From: Cytobacillus gottheilii
GTDB taxonomy: Bacteria > Bacillota > Bacilli > Bacillales > Cytobacillaceae
Length of the DNA: 64,000 nt
Direction: 5' to 3'
Assembly: GCF_001636345.1 (NCBI RefSeq)
Contig: NZ_KV440945.1
Span: 4,460,946-4,524,945 of the forward strand
Shown: one piece after another, positions 35,197 to 43,258 of the stretch
Layout of the letters: each line of letters opens with the position of its first letter
How positions within the stretch are numbered: position 1 is the stretch's first letter
Notes under the pieces: generated by a model
What the model was told of the DNA's origin: nothing
Seen by the model: only the letters and a program-made list of their open reading frames with translations
Databases searched by the model: none
Translations under genes and position numbers: made by a program

Positions 35197-36740
35197 TATT
35201 TCACATCCAACTTATTGTTAATCATATAGTACTCACTTTTGGTTGTTACCCAATTTGCCACTTTGTCCTTATTATAAGCAACAATGGTAGAAGGATGCAG
35301 CACAAACGAGTTAATCATTTGTTCATTCACATAGTCAGCAGCTTGCTCGGCTAGTGCAGAACGCTCATCTTGGTCTACCGCTTGATTCAGCTCATCAATA
35401 ATAGCTGTCAGTTCTGGCTCATCAGCTCCGCTAAAGTTTAATGCTCCTGTTGGATGGTAAGTAGCATTCAAGTAATATCCAGCATCTCCGCGTGGTGCTG
35501 TCAAATTACTGTAAGTAGCTAAATCCCAATCACGGTTTGAAGCCATATATTCTTCCGGAATTTCAATTTGTCTAATTTCCACTTCAATGCCAATTTGTTT
35601 TGCATCTGATTGGAACACCTGTGCAATCAGCGGCAAATCTGCTCTCGCAGGATATGTGAGAAGAGTTAGCTTAAGTGGCTCTCCATCCTTTTGCATTACA
35701 CCATCCTGCATTGTATATCCGGCTTCTTTTAAATATTCAACGGCTACGTCAGCACCTTGCAGCTTTTCCTCATAATCCGGTGCAAACGGAAGTGAAGGCA
35801 AAAACGGTCCAGCAGCAGCCTCAGCATGTCCAAGAAGAATTTCATCAACAATTCCCTGTCTGTCAATTAATGCATCGACAGCACGGCGGACATTAACATC
35901 CTTTAAACTTTCTCTTTGGACATTCATCGTCATTTGGTGAACACGGAATGTTGCTGTTGACTCTACTTCAATCGATCCATCAGATTGCAGGTTTTCTAAG
36001 CTTTCAACTTCTGGACGGTAAACAATATCAACCTGACCTGATTCCAGAGCTAACGAGCGTGCATTTGCATCTTCATTGAAAGAGAATGTTACAGTATCTA
36101 ATTTTGATGCGCCATCCCAGTAATCATCAAAACGCTCAAGCTCCAGCTTGCTGCCCGGTGAAAATGATGTAAGCTTAAAAGGTCCTGTGCCAATCGGATG
36201 GTTAACAATATCTTCTTCCGTCACATCAATAATAGAAACATTTGGGTTCACTAGTTCTGAAATAAACTCTGGAAAAGGCTCCGTTGTAATCTGCAGTGTA
36301 AGACCATCTGCTTCGATACTTTTTATTTTTAATGCATTCTGAATCGCTACATTTTCTGCTAATGCTCGATCTAAGGACTTTTTAACCGCTTCTGCATCCA
36401 TTGTATTTCCGTTCTGGAATTTGATGCCCTCATGAAGCTGGATTGTCCAATTTTCACCATCTTCACCTTCCCAGCTTTCAGCCAGCCAAGGTTCGATGTT
36501 TAAGTTTTCTTCATCTAAGCGGATTAGCGTTTCAGCAATCCCTGCTCTGATAGGAACATAACTAGAATCTACATGCGGATCCAGTGAATTGGTCGAGAAG
36601 TTATATAAGAAGTGAATATTCTTCTCTCCGTCTTCTTCTCCTTCCTCAGATGAGGTGCCTACACATGCCGTAAGCATAACTGCACATATAATTAAGATCA
36701 TTAAACTCATCCATTTTTTCTTTATGTAAAATGTATTCAA
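35196..36740 (-). CDS. Substrate-binding lipoprotein of a nickel/metallophore/peptide ABC importer
   Basis: A 514-residue family-5 solute-binding protein (NikA/CntA/OppA). A TTG start at 36740 follows GGAGG by 8 bases. The signal peptide ends in the lipobox LTAC, and the mature part is acidic at first (SSEEGEEDGEKN). The family pattern includes LAESWEGEDGENWTIQLHEG and HPIGTGPFKLTSFSPGSKLE. NikA-like features make nickel or a metal-metallophore complex likely, but a peptide cannot be excluded. The promoter carries a Zur box in its spacer, so the cargo is probably zinc-related, perhaps a zincophore. Confidence 0.88.
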   Translation of the reverse strand: MNTFYIKKKWMSLMILIICAVMLTACVGTSSEEGEEDGEKNIHFLYNFSTNSLDPHVDSSYVPIRAGIAETLIRLDEENLNIEPWLAESWEGEDGENWTIQLHEGIKFQNGNTMDAEAVKKSLDRALAENVAIQNALKIKSIEADGLTLQITTEPFPEFISELVNPNVSIIDVTEEDIVNHPIGTGPFKLTSFSPGSKLELERFDDYWDGASKLDTVTFSFNEDANARSLALESGQVDIVYRPEVESLENLQSDGSIEVESTATFRVHQMTMNVQRESLKDVNVRRAVDALIDRQGIVDEILLGHAEAAAGPFLPSLPFAPDYEEKLQGADVAVEYLKEAGYTMQDGVMQKDGEPLKLTLLTYPARADLPLIAQVFQSDAKQIGIEVEIRQIEIPEEYMASNRDWDLATYSNLTAPRGDAGYYLNATYHPTGALNFSGADEPELTAIIDELNQAVDQDERSALAEQAADYVNEQMINSFVLHPSTIVAYNKDKVANWVTTKSEYYMINNKLDVK

Positions 36741-36756
36741 CACAAAAACCTCCAAA

Positions 36757-36805
36757 ACGAAATAATTACGATTCTAATAGTATCGTAACCGTTACGATTT
36801 ATCAA
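36757..36805 (-). promoter_or_regulatory. Zur-controlled promoter of the ABC importer
   Basis: On the minus strand TTGATA (36800-36805) and TACTAT (36777-36782) are exactly 17 bp apart. The near-consensus Zur box TCGTAAC-N-GTTACGA, extended to ATCGTAAC-N-GTTACGAT (36782-36798), lies between them. A second, imperfect box TCGTAATTATTTCGT occupies 36757-36771, just downstream of the -10. Zur with zinc would shut the operon. The first box is shared with the PepSY gene on the other strand. Confidence 0.78.
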
Positions 36806-36946
36806 GGAAAATTTTAATCTCTTTTCTATTCTATTTTTATTCATGTATAATATTTCACATTGCCATAATTAATAACTTCATCTTTTTATCACATTTTTGT
36901 TTTACGCTTTTTTCAGCACTTACTATGATTGAAGGAGAAAAGTCCA

Positions 36947-38314
36947 ATGAGCGAAATAACGAAGACAAGTTCTTCTAAAAAACAAACAGATGCTTCATTA
37001 TATAGATCGGTCTGGCGCTGGCATTTTTATGCCGGCATTATTATTGCACCATTTCTTGTTATCCTGGCGGTTACAGGATCTATTTACTTATTTGCTCCTC
37101 AAATTGAACAAGCGATGTACAAAGATTACTATGTGGTTGAAGAACAAGGGGACAAGCTTCCTGCGACAGAGCAGCTTGCATCTGTATCAGCAGCATATCC
37201 AAATGGGCTGATTACAGCTTACCGTCCTGGAGAAGGCGAAACACGTTCAAGTGAAGCAACCGTGTCAATGAATGATGAAACATACACGGCTTTTATTAAT
37301 CCTTATACAGGTGAATTGGTTGGATCACTTAATAATGAAGATCGTATAATGGATAAAATTGAAGAGTTCCACGGAGAACTAATGGCCGGCACAATCGGGG
37401 ATCGTGTTGTGGAGCTAGTGGCATGCTGGGCAGTTGTATTAATCGTTACCGGCTTTTTCTTATGGGCACCACGGAAAAAGACCGGCCTTCTTGGCACGCT
37501 GTTCATTCGATTTAATAAAGGGAAAAAAATCTTTAGACGAGATCTTCACGCTGTTCCGGCTGTTTGGATCTCAGCTGGAATGTTATTTCTCATTATGACA
37601 GGGTTGCCTTGGTCCGGCTTCTGGGGCACTAACTTTCAAACCATTGTTACAAATACAGGTACAGGATATCCTCCTTCTGTTTGGGTAGGAAGCGGACCTG
37701 AATCGATCGTAAAAACAAAAGATATTGCAGATGTTCCATGGGCAGCGGAAAATTTAGAAGTCCCGCATTCCGATATTCAGGACTATGTTCCCGTCTCAAT
37801 AGATGAAGTCGTATCCATCGCCAATAGAGGGGGTCTTCATCCAAGCTACACCATTAGTATTCCGAATACAAAAGAAGGTGTGTATACCTTATCAGCTTTC
37901 CCTCCAAAAGCAAAAGACGAATTAACAATGCATATTGATCAGTATTCCGGTGCTGTATTAACAGACTATCGTTATGACAACTATGGATTTATGGGAAAAG
38001 TCATTGCCATTGGTATTACACTTCATAAAGGAACAGAATTTGGTCTCATCAACCAGTTAATTAGCTTATTTATCTGTCTGGGGATTATATTAATCGTCCT
38101 AAGCGGTTTATATTTATGGTTAAAACGCAAGCCTAAAAAAGAAATGGGTGCACCTAAAGCTCCTAAAATCTTCAATAAGAAGCTTTTCCTATTTACACTC
38201 ATAGGTTTAGGGATTATCTTCCCGCTAGTCGGCCTGTCACTGGTCATTGTATGGCTGCTCGACCTGCTTGTGATCCAAAGGATTCCTGCTATAAAAAGAT
38301 TTTTGAATGCGTAA
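36947..38314 (+). CDS. PepSY-domain membrane protein
   Basis: A 455-residue protein with four or five helices. The first helix (YAGIIIAPFLVILAVTGSIY) is followed by an external PepSY region (about 60-150), further helices, a second PepSY-like segment around YVPVSIDEVVSIANRGGLHP, and helices at the end. This is the PepSY-TM family, often found beside metal or iron uptake genes. I choose ATG 36947, with GGAG 9 bases upstream, over a TTG at 36929. It shares a 206-base intergenic region with the Zur-controlled importer, so co-regulation is possible. A FixH-like lipoprotein gene follows 15 bases later. Confidence 0.82.
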   Translation: MSEITKTSSSKKQTDASLYRSVWRWHFYAGIIIAPFLVILAVTGSIYLFAPQIEQAMYKDYYVVEEQGDKLPATEQLASVSAAYPNGLITAYRPGEGETRSSEATVSMNDETYTAFINPYTGELVGSLNNEDRIMDKIEEFHGELMAGTIGDRVVELVACWAVVLIVTGFFLWAPRKKTGLLGTLFIRFNKGKKIFRRDLHAVPAVWISAGMLFLIMTGLPWSGFWGTNFQTIVTNTGTGYPPSVWVGSGPESIVKTKDIADVPWAAENLEVPHSDIQDYVPVSIDEVVSIANRGGLHPSYTISIPNTKEGVYTLSAFPPKAKDELTMHIDQYSGAVLTDYRYDNYGFMGKVIAIGITLHKGTEFGLINQLISLFICLGIILIVLSGLYLWLKRKPKKEMGAPKAPKIFNKKLFLFTLIGLGIIFPLVGLSLVIVWLLDLLVIQRIPAIKRFLNA

Positions 38315-38329
38315 AGGGAGATTATATCT

Positions 38330-38794
38330 ATGAAAAGAATATTTGGTGTTTTTATCCTTTCAGCTCTTTTTCTAAGCGCCTGCTCACTTGATGAAAATGT
38401 TGCTGAACTATACGAGCAAAAATCTCCTCTTGAAGCAGACATTATGATACCTGAGTATTTTGCAGAAGAGGAATCTGAGCAAATCCAGGTTCAACTCACT
38501 CAAGGTGGAGAAACTGTAGAAAACCCGGATTTCGTTCACTTAGAAATCTGGAAGCAGGACGGATCTTTGAATTACGGTATGGAAGAAGCTGAAAACTTGG
38601 GAGATGGTACATTCGGCCTCAGCAAACCATTTGACCAGGATGGTCTCTACTATGTAAAAGTCCATGCCAGCAGCGCCGGTTCCATGATCGTTCCCACAAA
38701 GCAATTCATTGTCGGAGAACTATCACAAAGCGACCTGGATGCCCTTCAAAACGGCATTAAACAAGAAGGCGACACAGGCGGTCACCACCACTAA
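38330..38794 (+). CDS. FixH/YtkA-like lipoprotein
   Basis: A 154-residue lipoprotein. Signal peptide with lipobox LSACS, then an immunoglobulin-like beta domain of the YtkA/FixH kind (IQVQLTQGGETVENPDFVHL and DGLYYVKVHASSAGSMIVPT). The tail ends GGHHH, a His-rich end that may bind metal. It is paired with the PepSY gene (15-base gap). Together they look like an extracytoplasmic metal- or redox-related module beside a metal importer; the exact function is unknown. Confidence 0.8.
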   Translation: MKRIFGVFILSALFLSACSLDENVAELYEQKSPLEADIMIPEYFAEEESEQIQVQLTQGGETVENPDFVHLEIWKQDGSLNYGMEEAENLGDGTFGLSKPFDQDGLYYVKVHASSAGSMIVPTKQFIVGELSQSDLDALQNGIKQEGDTGGHHH

Positions 38795-38824
38795 GTCAGG
38801 AGGACGGTTCTCCTGGCTTTTTTG
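38794..38824 (+). terminator. Rho-independent terminator of the PepSY-FixH pair
   Basis: AGTCAGGAG (38794-38802) pairs with CTCCTGGCT (38810-38818), one G-T pair, followed by a T run to 38823. Confidence 0.88.
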
Positions 38825-38870
38825 CGCCAAACGCATAATTGCCAGGGGACCAGTTCACTGCAACACTATC

Positions 38871-38900
38871 AAAAAAGAGCGCGGACAACACCACGCTCTT
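38871..38900 (-). terminator. Rho-independent terminator of the GntR-ABC operon
   Basis: On the minus strand AAGAGCG / CGCTCTT (38894-38900, 38875-38881) with inner GG/CC pairs is followed by a T run (A run 38871-38876). It overlaps the last codons of the permease gene. Confidence 0.8.
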
Positions 38901-39504
38901 AAAATACTTTCTTCTTATATATATACATCGATAAAAGCCACGAACCTGCATATAAAATGAAAACAGCACCCGCCATCATAAAATAGATCTGATTTCCCTC
39001 CAAAGCAAGGAGCCATCCAATAAACGCTCGAATCTGATCAATCCAATTTTTAACGAAAAAATTAACCGCCACTAAAAAGATGCCCGACAACACAAGTGAT
39101 ACCATCAATAGCTGGTTGCTTGTAAATTTATAAGAGAGCGGAAAAATAACTGAAATGACACTTAGGACAATACCAAACATTAGTACAAACACTTTCCAAT
39201 CAACAATCATACCATTGATAAAGTAATTTCCTATAAAGATAGCGATTGCAACCACTGCTGTAAAAATGAACGCACTGATATATTTTGAAGTAACGATCTC
39301 TTTTCTTGTATACGGAAGTGAGTTAAATAGAATATGAATTGGCGACTTCTCATCTGTTGAAAAAGAGTTTAATGATATAACGATACTAAAAACAATTCCA
39401 ATCCATAAAATTGATGTATTAAATGCTAAGTATGCACACAAAACCGGCAACAGCAGGATAGAACTTTTCTGCAAGATAAGATCCTTCCGAACTAAACTAA
39501 ACAT
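38899..39504 (-). CDS. ABC-2 type permease of a GntR-controlled exporter
   Basis: A 201-residue membrane protein with six helices (for example VLCAYLAFNTSILWIGIVF and WLLALEGNQIYFMMAGAVFI). The sequence DEKSPIHILFNSLPYTRKEI after the second helix is typical of the ABC-2 permeases in Bacillus GntR-ABC operons. It overlaps the ATPase gene by 8 bases. Likely role: lipid, peptide or antibiotic efflux or cell-envelope stress response, by analogy to YtrBCDEF. Confidence 0.85.
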   Translation of the reverse strand: MFSLVRKDLILQKSSILLLPVLCAYLAFNTSILWIGIVFSIVISLNSFSTDEKSPIHILFNSLPYTRKEIVTSKYISAFIFTAVVAIAIFIGNYFINGMIVDWKVFVLMFGIVLSVISVIFPLSYKFTSNQLLMVSLVLSGIFLVAVNFFVKNWIDQIRAFIGWLLALEGNQIYFMMAGAVFILYAGSWLLSMYIYKKKVF

Positions 39505-40366
39505 GCTGCTCCGCTCCTTTCTTTGTGTAATACATAATGTCTTCTAATGTAGGCTTCTCCATAATCACCATATCCCCAAAGACCTCTTCTGCTCTTCCCT
39601 TATTGGCTGTTAAAGCTTCAAAACCGTAATTCGATTTGCGAACTGCCAAAAATTCCTGCTCTATTTCTCTATCTAAAAGCTCCAATCCGCCTTTAACAAT
39701 TGCATACTCTTCTTCAATTTCAATCAGATCTTTTGTGAAGATATGCTCGCCGTTATGAATAAAGGTAATATAATCAGCAATCATGTCTAAATCTGTTGTG
39801 ATATGTGTAGAAAAGAAGATCGTTTTATCACCGTCTTGCATCAGCTGATGAAGGATCTCCAGGAGTTCTCGTCTAAAAATTGGATCTAATCCGGATGTTG
39901 GCTCATCCATAATGATTAGCTCGGCATGATGTGATAAAGCCATCGTGAGGGATGCTTTCATCATCATTCCTTTCGAAAAGGTTTTAATTTTTTTCTTCAG
40001 CGGCAAATCAAATAGTTCTACATAATGGTTGAAAAGATGATCATCCCAGTTCTCATATGCATGTTTCACAATATCTTTCATTTGATTTAGTGACAAATGA
40101 TCATATAAAATGTTTTCGTCATAAACAAATCCAATTCGCTGCTTAATCTCTTTTTCATGCTCTTTATAATTCAAGCCAAAAACAGAAACCGTCCCGCTGT
40201 CTGGCTGGAGCAAATTCATAATCATTTTAATGGTTGTTGATTTCCCAACTCCATTTCCTCCAATAAATCCTGTGACAAACCCCTTTTTTACAGCTATCGA
40301 AAAATTCTTAATGTCAAACCCTTTAAATGATTTATGAACATTTTTAAGTTCTATAATGTTTTCCAT
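39497..40366 (-). CDS. ABC exporter ATPase of a GntR-controlled operon
   Basis: A 289-residue ATPase. Walker A GGNGVGKST, signature FSKGMMMKASLTMALS (degenerate LSGGQ, as usual in this group), Walker B LIIMDEPTSGLD, switch His FSTHITTDLD. A C-terminal regulatory stretch follows. It sits between the GntR and permease genes with 1-base and 8-base overlaps. Confidence 0.9.
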   Translation of the reverse strand: MENIIELKNVHKSFKGFDIKNFSIAVKKGFVTGFIGGNGVGKSTTIKMIMNLLQPDSGTVSVFGLNYKEHEKEIKQRIGFVYDENILYDHLSLNQMKDIVKHAYENWDDHLFNHYVELFDLPLKKKIKTFSKGMMMKASLTMALSHHAELIIMDEPTSGLDPIFRRELLEILHQLMQDGDKTIFFSTHITTDLDMIADYITFIHNGEHIFTKDLIEIEEEYAIVKGGLELLDREIEQEFLAVRKSNYGFEALTANKGRAEEVFGDMVIMEKPTLEDIMYYTKKGAEQHV

Positions 40367-40743
40367 TATTCTTCCTCCCTGTAAAGAATCGTCAGTAGTT
40401 CTTTTAATTCTGTAAGGCTGATGCCAATGTCTTTGCTATTTCGAATGGCAGTAAGCAGCTGCTCCTCAATCCCCTTCATCTTTGCTTCTTTCACCATCTC
40501 ACTATTCTGCTCTGACACAAAAGAGCCTTTTCCGACTATTGAATAAATGAACCCGGTCTTCTCCAGCTCCTCATATGCGCGCTTTGTTGTAATAAGACTT
40601 ACATTTAAGTCCTTTGCTAACTGCCGCATAGAAGGAAGCGACTGTCCTGCTTCTAATTCATTCGAAAGGATACTCGTTTTCAGCTGTTCATAAATTTGCT
40701 CATATATGTGCTGCTTTGAGCTATTTGAAATGATAATTTGCAT
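40366..40743 (-). CDS. GntR-family repressor, YtrA/YhcF subfamily
   Basis: A 125-residue protein: winged helix-turn-helix (SMRQLAKDLNVSLITTKRAY, GKGSFVSEQ) plus a short helical tail, without a large effector domain. This is the YtrA subfamily that controls its own ABC operon. The operator candidate at 40758-40800 lies just upstream of the gene. Confidence 0.9.
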   Translation of the reverse strand: MQIIISNSSKQHIYEQIYEQLKTSILSNELEAGQSLPSMRQLAKDLNVSLITTKRAYEELEKTGFIYSIVGKGSFVSEQNSEMVKEAKMKGIEEQLLTAIRNSKDIGISLTELKELLTILYREEE

Positions 40744-40757
40744 AACGACCTCTTTTA

Positions 40758-40800
40758 TTGTATATATTGTTTATATATATATTATATACAATATATACAA
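40758..40800 (-). promoter_or_regulatory. Operator/promoter region of the YtrA-type operon
   Basis: A perfect 13-bp inverted repeat TTGTATATATTGT (40758-40770) and ACAATATATACAA (40788-40800), with a 17-base AT-only spacer, starts 15 bp from the repressor's ATG. On the minus strand the promoter elements would fall inside the repeat. GntR/YtrA proteins bind repeats of this kind. Confidence 0.7.
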
Positions 40801-40886
40801 TTAATCAACCCTTCTTTTTAAAAAGATGGCTGGTTCTTTTCTGAGCGATTGTTTTTTTGGTAGATGTGTTTCCTGAATAAAACAGT

Positions 40887-41078
40887 GAAATAAGCGGAGA
40901 TTTTACCCTTATTTACGGAATCGGGCTATTTCGAGGCGAAATAAGCGGAGATTTTCCGGTTATGTTGAAAAAAACCGCCCATTTGCATGGTTTTCGGTCA
41001 GTTAGACGGAATTTCTCCGTCTATTTAAGCTCATTTTAAGTGGTTTTATGATATAAGCGGAATTCTTCCGTTTATTTT
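40887..41078 (+). repeat. Dispersed intergenic repeat, copy A
   Basis: Four phrases occur in order: GAAATAAGCGGAGATTTT (40888-40904), AAATAAGCGGAGATTTTCCG then GTTAT (about 40939-40962), GACGGAATTTCTCCGTCTAT then TTAAGC (41005-41030), and AAGCGGAATTCTTCCGTTTA then TTTT (41055-41078). Each contains a CGGA...TCCG mini-hairpin. The same order of phrases, in the same direction, recurs at 54390-54576. No frame of note is present. Confidence 0.65.
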
Positions 41079-41246
41079 GCGCATCATTTGTGATTCTTCC
41101 GTTTTCGGAAAGTATCTATACTATAACTGTTGATCGAAACGTAGAGTGCGAGACTCAGCTTATGCTCAGCACCCGTCCAGCCGGAAAGCGAGTACATGAC
41201 TGTGGGATTTTTGTATATTTAAGTAATAACAAGAAGACTCCACATA
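41079..41246. other. Non-coding stretch right of repeat A
   Basis: After the repeat this gap holds one more short TTCCGTTTTCGGAA palindrome (41097-41110) and about 130 bases in which I see no gene, promoter or RNA element. A frame crossing it has no ribosome site and runs into the terminator and the end of the oxidoreductase gene, so I do not call it. Confidence 0.5.
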
Positions 41247-41282
41247 CAAAAAAAGCACAAGATGATATACCTCATCCTGTGC
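41247..41282 (-). terminator. Rho-independent terminator of the oxidoreductase gene
   Basis: On the minus strand GCACAGGATGA / TCATCTTGTGC (41272-41282, 41255-41265) form a stem followed by a T run (A run 41248-41254). Confidence 0.85.
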
Positions 41283-41314
41283 CGTCCTTCTGTTATTGCT
41301 CTGGCCCAAACGAA

Positions 41315-42215
41315 TTAAAACTCCTCCATCGTCAGCTCACTATTCACACCAGCCGCTGCGCGTACTCCTTCACTCGCTGCAATAATCAGCTGTGAAGGTC
41401 CTGAGAACGATGTATCCCCTGCAGCAAATACGCCATTTATGTTTGTTTTTCCTAAAGTGTCCACAATGATTCCGTCATTTTCATTTAACGCACAGCCCAA
41501 CGAAGCTCCAAACTGATTGCCTTGATAAAGTTCCGTTGTCACAAACCCGCCTGTCCTTGAAATTTCATGGCCGTCTTCAAAGATGATCTTTTCAAGCTTG
41601 CCATCCGTACCGTGTAAGCGGGCTATTTTTTCTTCCCTCACGAGAATTCCTTTTACGCTCAAATACTAATTTATCTTCATCTGAGATCGTTTTGTTCCCA
41701 TTCGTACAAATAATTAAATCTTTGCTCCACTGATAAATCATTTTTGCCATATGGACAGCATGTGCATTTTCTGAAATTAGCACAAGTGGCTGATCCCTTT
41801 GTTCCCAGCCATCGCAATATGGACAGCTGAATAAACTTTTTCCATAGAACGCCCTAACACCTTCAATATTGGGGAGTCTCTCTTTTAATCCTGTTGCAAA
41901 AATAAGTTTTTTACTTGTGATGATCTGTCCATCTGCAGTCTTCACACTGATTAGTCCATTCTCTTCCTTATATACTTCAATGATTGTTTCCTTCTTAATT
42001 TTTACTGAAGGATATTTACGAATATCATTATGCGCTGCTTCTCTGAATTCCTTAGGTGTTACACCATCTCTTGTTATAAAGCCATGCGACTCGTGTGTCA
42101 CCTTGTTTCTGGCATCGTTATTGTCAAACAGTACAGTTTGTCTTCTTGCTCTTCCTAAAACCAATGCTGCATTTAATCCCGCGGGACCACCGCCAATAAT
42201 GATACACTCTAACAT
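41315..42215 (-). pseudogene. Thioredoxin-reductase-like NAD(P)/FAD oxidoreductase, frameshifted
   Basis: A pyridine nucleotide-disulfide oxidoreductase of the short TrxB-like kind. The first frame (from ATG 42215) has the FAD fold CIIIGGGPAGLNAALVLGRA, KLIFATGLKERLPNIEG and the redox pair SCPYCDGWEQ. It goes off register near residue 185 (VFERKRNSREGR). The family sequence SVKGILVREEKIARLHG and the second FAD motif NGVFAAGDTSF continue in another frame to 41315. One extra T in the TTT near 41660-41662 accounts for the shift. As read, the product lacks its C-terminal FAD-binding part. It lies downstream of an Rrf2 regulator, with an operator of the same design in front. Confidence 0.82.
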
Positions 42216-42286
42216 ACTTACGCCACCTCATTCGTTAATTTTTTAAGCTGATATCAAATGCTGTTTTTGACCACTCTTTAAAAGAT

Positions 42287-42311
42287 ATTAAAGATACTCA
42301 TAGTCTATAAT
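42287..42311 (-). promoter_or_regulatory. Rrf2-type operator in front of the oxidoreductase gene
   Basis: ATTAAAGA-N9-TCTATAAT (42287-42294, 42304-42311) is an 8-9-8 dyad with one mismatch. It has the same arms and spacer length as the dyad before the Rrf2 gene (42782-42806), 72 bp upstream of the oxidoreductase start. Confidence 0.65.
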
Positions 42312-42325
42312 TAGAAGAAAAAAAT

Positions 42326-42775
42326 TTAGTTTGCTGCTGTGTGAATATGCGTGATCATATCGGCATTTACTTTCTCAGCTACCCCTGCAATGGTATTCAG
42401 CGTTAAATGCTCTTCCATTTTTTGCTCCGCTTCATTCATGACGTTTTCAATCATGCAATTTCGGCGATCATGGATGTTATTTTCTAAGCCGCATTGAAAA
42501 AAGGATGCTTTGCCTTCAATTGCTTGAATTACATCTAAAAAAGTAATTTCTTTAGGATCCTTAATTAGCTTATATCCTCCATTTACACCTGTTACAGACT
42601 CTACAAAACCAGCCTTGACCAGGTTTGTCAGCACCTTTGATAGATACGTAGGCGATACTTTCTGGACGTCAGCCAGCGACTTTACTCCAATTGTTTTCCC
42701 AGATGGTATAACAGCTAAAAAAACCATTGAGTGTAATGCGTAATTAGTTGCTTTTGAAAATTTCAATGAACTCAC
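42326..42775 (-). CDS. Rrf2-family transcriptional regulator
   Basis: A 149-residue regulator. The winged helix covers about residues 1-75 (KFSKATNYALHSMVFLAVIP, GVKSLADVQKVSPTYLSKVL, GGYKLIKDPKEITFLDVIQA). Two cysteines (FFQCGLENN and RRNC) are present in the loop where IscR/NsrR hold three, so a normal [Fe-S] cluster is doubtful. It resembles the YwnA-like Bacillus branch. It lies upstream of, and in the same direction as, the oxidoreductase, and matching operators precede both genes. Confidence 0.88.
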   Translation of the reverse strand: MSSLKFSKATNYALHSMVFLAVIPSGKTIGVKSLADVQKVSPTYLSKVLTNLVKAGFVESVTGVNGGYKLIKDPKEITFLDVIQAIEGKASFFQCGLENNIHDRRNCMIENVMNEAEQKMEEHLTLNTIAGVAEKVNADMITHIHTAAN

Positions 42776-42781
42776 CTTCTA

Positions 42782-42806
42782 ATTATAGACTTACAATATC
42801 TATAAT
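42782..42806 (-). promoter_or_regulatory. Rrf2-type operator in front of its own gene
   Basis: A perfect 8-9-8 dyad, ATTATAGA-N9-TCTATAAT (42782-42789, 42799-42806), starts 7 bp upstream of the Rrf2 start codon. Autoregulation is likely. Confidence 0.7.
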
Positions 42807-42853
42807 ATCTTATTTAAAATTGGCCGTCAATCACACGACCTCAATCCTCAAAA

Positions 42854-43258
42854 CTATTCATCCAGCTTAATTACATAGGACGTAACATTCTTAAGCACAT
42901 TTCTCCCCGCACTGACAAAATCAATAACATGACAAAAAGAATAGGCATCTCCATTTGTTAATGTAAGTTGACCATGTGCTGCCGCGTGTTTACCATGTGT
43001 AATCACTGATAATAATTCCAGCTGTGATATCATCATATTGCTTTGTAAATATGCTCCGGCCTTTTCTTTGCCTTGAAGATTTACTTTATTTACAATCTTC
43101 CAGCAAAGAGCTTCATCACAATACTCTAAAATAAAGGATGAATCTTTACGAGCAGCTGCCACTATGATCTCTTGGATCAGTTTCTTTTTCGGTGAGTTCC
43201 CGCAGTCTTTAGGCAAAGTAAAACGAATTTCCTCATTCTGTCCAAGATGCTTGCTCAT
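42854..43258 (-). CDS. NTF2-like (SnoaL-type) small protein
   Basis: A 134-residue protein with an alpha-helix then a curved sheet, as in NTF2/SnoaL domains (KKKLIQEIIVAAARKDSSFI, then LELLSVITHGKHAAAHGQLT and GDAYSFCHVIDFVSAG). Such domains bind small hydrophobic ligands or act as simple enzymes. The start overlaps the preceding gene by ATGA. Function unknown. Confidence 0.65.
   Translation of the reverse strand: MSKHLGQNEEIRFTLPKDCGNSPKKKLIQEIIVAAARKDSSFILEYCDEALCWKIVNKVNLQGKEKAGAYLQSNMMISQLELLSVITHGKHAAAHGQLTLTNGDAYSFCHVIDFVSAGRNVLKNVTSYVIKLDE

Noticed and set aside
41090..41395. 101-codon plus-strand frame in the gap right of repeat A
   Set aside because: It lacks a ribosome site, crosses a strong minus-strand terminator and overlaps the oxidoreductase gene; best read as chance.
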